A DNA stretch of 54,044 nucleotides, taken from Vulcanimicrobiota bacterium. Its GTDB lineage: Bacteria > Vulcanimicrobiota > Vulcanimicrobiia > Vulcanimicrobiales > Vulcanimicrobiaceae. Location: contig JAFANA010000059.1 in NCBI GenBank assembly GCA_019232905.1, positions 1 to 54,044 on the forward strand. The letters run 5' to 3'. Positions within the stretch are counted from its first letter, which is position 1, and each line of letters starts with the position of its first letter. A program made the position numbers and the translations under genes. Under the pieces are notes generated by a model. That model worked only from the letters and a program-made list of their open reading frames with translations, was not told where the DNA came from and made no database searches. Positions 53,236 through 54,044 of the stretch are shown here, one piece after another.

Positions 53236-53757
53236 TTATCTTGAGTGCGTGCTGTCAGTGAGAGCCCAGCCCTGGGCGTTGATGCGCCAGCCTGCGCCCG
53301 TGCGTATCTCGGAAACGGTCCAGTCGTAATGCTGGAGATAGTTCGAACCTCGCGCGCGAAACCGTAGCGCGGTAACCAGAACGACGAAAGCATGATCTCC
53401 ATGCTGCCGTACGGTGAGCGTCCTCCCGAGCTCCAAAACCTGGTGTTCGTCCAGAAACTCTTTGTACGCGGCAGTTGTGTTTCCGCCGATCGTCGCCTGA
53501 TACCAGATACGCGCGGCATTGGAACCACGCCAAGAATAGGGCGGAAAATCGTCGATCGTCGGCGCGTCGTCGATGTACGCGTTTACCGGGAACTCGCGAT
53601 CCCCGCGATTATATGCCGTCGCAAACGCTTTGAGCGGCGCTAAGAGAGATGCCGTATCGGTGGCGGCGGCTCGCACTTCCCCGCCACCCGCCGTCGCAAG
53701 TGCGGCGACTGTCATCGTGGGTATGAGACGGAGCAACGCCGCATTCTTGCCGATCAT
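53236..53757 (-). CDS. Secreted SnoaL/NTF2-like protein
   Basis: A 173-aa exported protein with signal peptide MIGKNAALLRLIPTMTVAAL cleaved near VRAAA. The mature part fits a single NTF2-like cone fold: LLAPLKAFATAYNRGDREFP (first helix, A-x-x-x-G-D), YIDDAPTIDDFPPYSWRG, LTVRQHGDHAFVVLVTALRF and SEIRTGAGWRINAQGWALTD. This is the pattern of DUF4440/SnoaL proteins. Ligand or activity is unknown. It lies 111 nt upstream of iorA on the same strand. Confidence 0.75.
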   Translation of the reverse strand: MIGKNAALLRLIPTMTVAALATAGGGEVRAAATDTASLLAPLKAFATAYNRGDREFPVNAYIDDAPTIDDFPPYSWRGSNAARIWYQATIGGNTTAAYKEFLDEHQVLELGRTLTVRQHGDHAFVVLVTALRFRARGSNYLQHYDWTVSEIRTGAGWRINAQGWALTDSTHSR

Positions 53758-53814
53758 ATTTGCCTCGCCAACTCGTCGTCGTATGGTTCTATGTCAGCAG
53801 TATGCGCGTAAAGA

Positions 53815-53843
53815 GAAAAACCCGCCGCATGGCCGGGTTTTTC
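53815..53843. terminator. Strong bidirectional terminator next to a tRNA-like 3' end
   Basis: GAAAAACCCG (53815-53824) and CGGGTTTTTC (53834-53843) form a 10-bp stem with a 9-nt loop and T-tracts on both strands. On the minus strand it lies 10 nt after the tRNA-like 3' end, where a tRNA gene terminator would be. Confidence 0.85.
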
Positions 53844-53852
53844 TTTTCATCG

Positions 53853-53889
53853 CTCCGGATGCTGGACTCGAACCAGCGACCCGCTGATT
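53853..53889 (-). repeat. 3'-end fragment of a tRNA-Lys-like gene (putative attachment site)
   Basis: Read on the minus strand, the segment gives the anticodon-stem 3' strand AATCAGC, variable loop GGGTC, a perfect T-arm GCTGG-TTCGAGT-CCAGC and an acceptor strand ATCCGGA plus G. AATCAGC-GGGTC is the usual tRNA-Lys sequence. The matching 5' parts (acceptor TCCGGAT, normal anticodon loop) are missing upstream. A displaced tRNA 3' end followed by the original terminator is what remains at one end of an integrated element. A degenerate tRNA pseudogene is the alternative. Confidence 0.5.
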
Positions 53890-53922
53890 CCTCTTCAAGC
53901 TGCTCGCAAGAGCCGGCGCCGG

Positions 53923-54044
53923 TCATCGGCAAAGGCCGCACGCCGTTGTCAGTCGCCGCTTCGCATAATGCGCAATCGCGTCTTGAGCAGCCGAGACGAG
54001 CGCATGTTCGGCCTCGGTAGAGAGCAGGCGGACTCCGCGTGCAA
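53923..54044 (-). CDS. C-terminal end of an unidentified protein entering from the right
   Basis: An open minus-strand frame from the window edge to a TGA at 53923-53925 encodes 39 residues: ARGVRLLSTEAEHALVSAAQ then DAIAHYAKRRLTTACGLCR. The helical, charged start looks protein-like but is too short for family recognition. If the adjacent tRNA fragment is an att site, this could be the last gene of the element. Confidence 0.35.
   Translation of the reverse strand, partial: ARGVRLLSTEAEHALVSAAQDAIAHYAKRRLTTACGLCR

Noticed and set aside
53573..54020. Plus-strand ORFs ending in GLEPATR or containing LDSNQRPAD
   Set aside because: Such peptides are well-known artefacts from reading antisense through tRNA T-arm sequence, here at 53853-53889.

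Overview
The window is a gene-dense, high-GC bacterial chromosome segment with very short intergenic gaps, many 1-4 nt start/stop overlaps and frequent GTG starts. No ribosomal RNA, CRISPR array, transposase or phage structural gene was seen. A putative outer-membrane beta-barrel ending in phenylalanine, several lipoproteins and Tat-type signal peptides, and an anhydro-muropeptide recycling operon point to a diderm. The actinobacterial-style propionyl-CoA carboxylase and possible leaderless start sites fit a deep-branching, soil-type phylum. Candidatus Eremiobacterota (WPS-2) is my best guess, but this is inference from gene style and no marker gene proves it.

Region by region. 1-5.1 kb: clpC (3' end cut by the window), a MIP18-like Fe-S assembly factor, and a translationally coupled tetR / alpha-beta hydrolase / PaaI thioesterase operon divergent from a DHA2 efflux pump, with a TetR-type operator between them. 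6.6-16.6 kb: a propionate/branched-chain catabolic district with carboxylase beta subunit, biotin carboxylase/BCCP alpha subunit, methylmalonyl-CoA mutase catalytic subunit and methylmalonyl-CoA epimerase. It is interleaved with FabI, an isochorismatase-like hydrolase, a GNAT enzyme and a HAD phosphatase. Two tiny ORFs missed by ordinary length cut-offs sit directly before the two carboxylase subunits; the one at 10807 looks like an epsilon-type subunit. The B12-binding small subunit of the mutase is not in the window.

18.0-26.7 kb: a long minus-strand operon for cell-wall recycling: small unknown, secreted protein, ABC ATPase, NagZ, serine beta-lactamase-like hydrolase, AnmK, GlcNAc/MurNAc kinase, MurQ and a DUF4127 protein. 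No AmpG, AmpD or LdcA is seen, so import and peptide trimming must be done elsewhere or by the unassigned members. 26.7-32.6 kb: a secreted aspartic protease and a histidine kinase / Rcp-like receiver / receiver-PAS-GGDEF-EAL signalling operon; a PilZ protein lies at 37.1 kb. 32.7-36.9 kb: an AlkB repair dioxygenase operon carrying a 51-aa acidic protein, a cysteine-less rhodanese and a hydrolase, then a PIG-V-like membrane glycosyltransferase and a one-pass membrane protein. 37.9-38.5 kb: a truncated HhH-GPD DNA glycosylase whose 3' end is overlapped antisense by a 45-aa microprotein; a 50-aa homologue of that microprotein lies at 50.4 kb.

38.6-42.7 kb: a phosphoribosyltransferase, a second DHA2 transporter, a small membrane protein and a flavin amine oxidase. 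43.0-47.8 kb: three secreted lipoproteins, two clearly paralogous and resembling the hypothetical glycosyl hydrolase GHL15 group, one more diverged, punctuated by strong terminators. 48.0-53.8 kb: an epoxide hydrolase, an exported haloperoxidase-like hydrolase, a two-subunit molybdenum oxidoreductase (IorAB type) and a secreted NTF2-like protein. At 53.8 kb a terminator and a 37-bp copy of the 3' end of a lysine-type tRNA suggest an integration (att) scar, so an element may begin to the right of the window.
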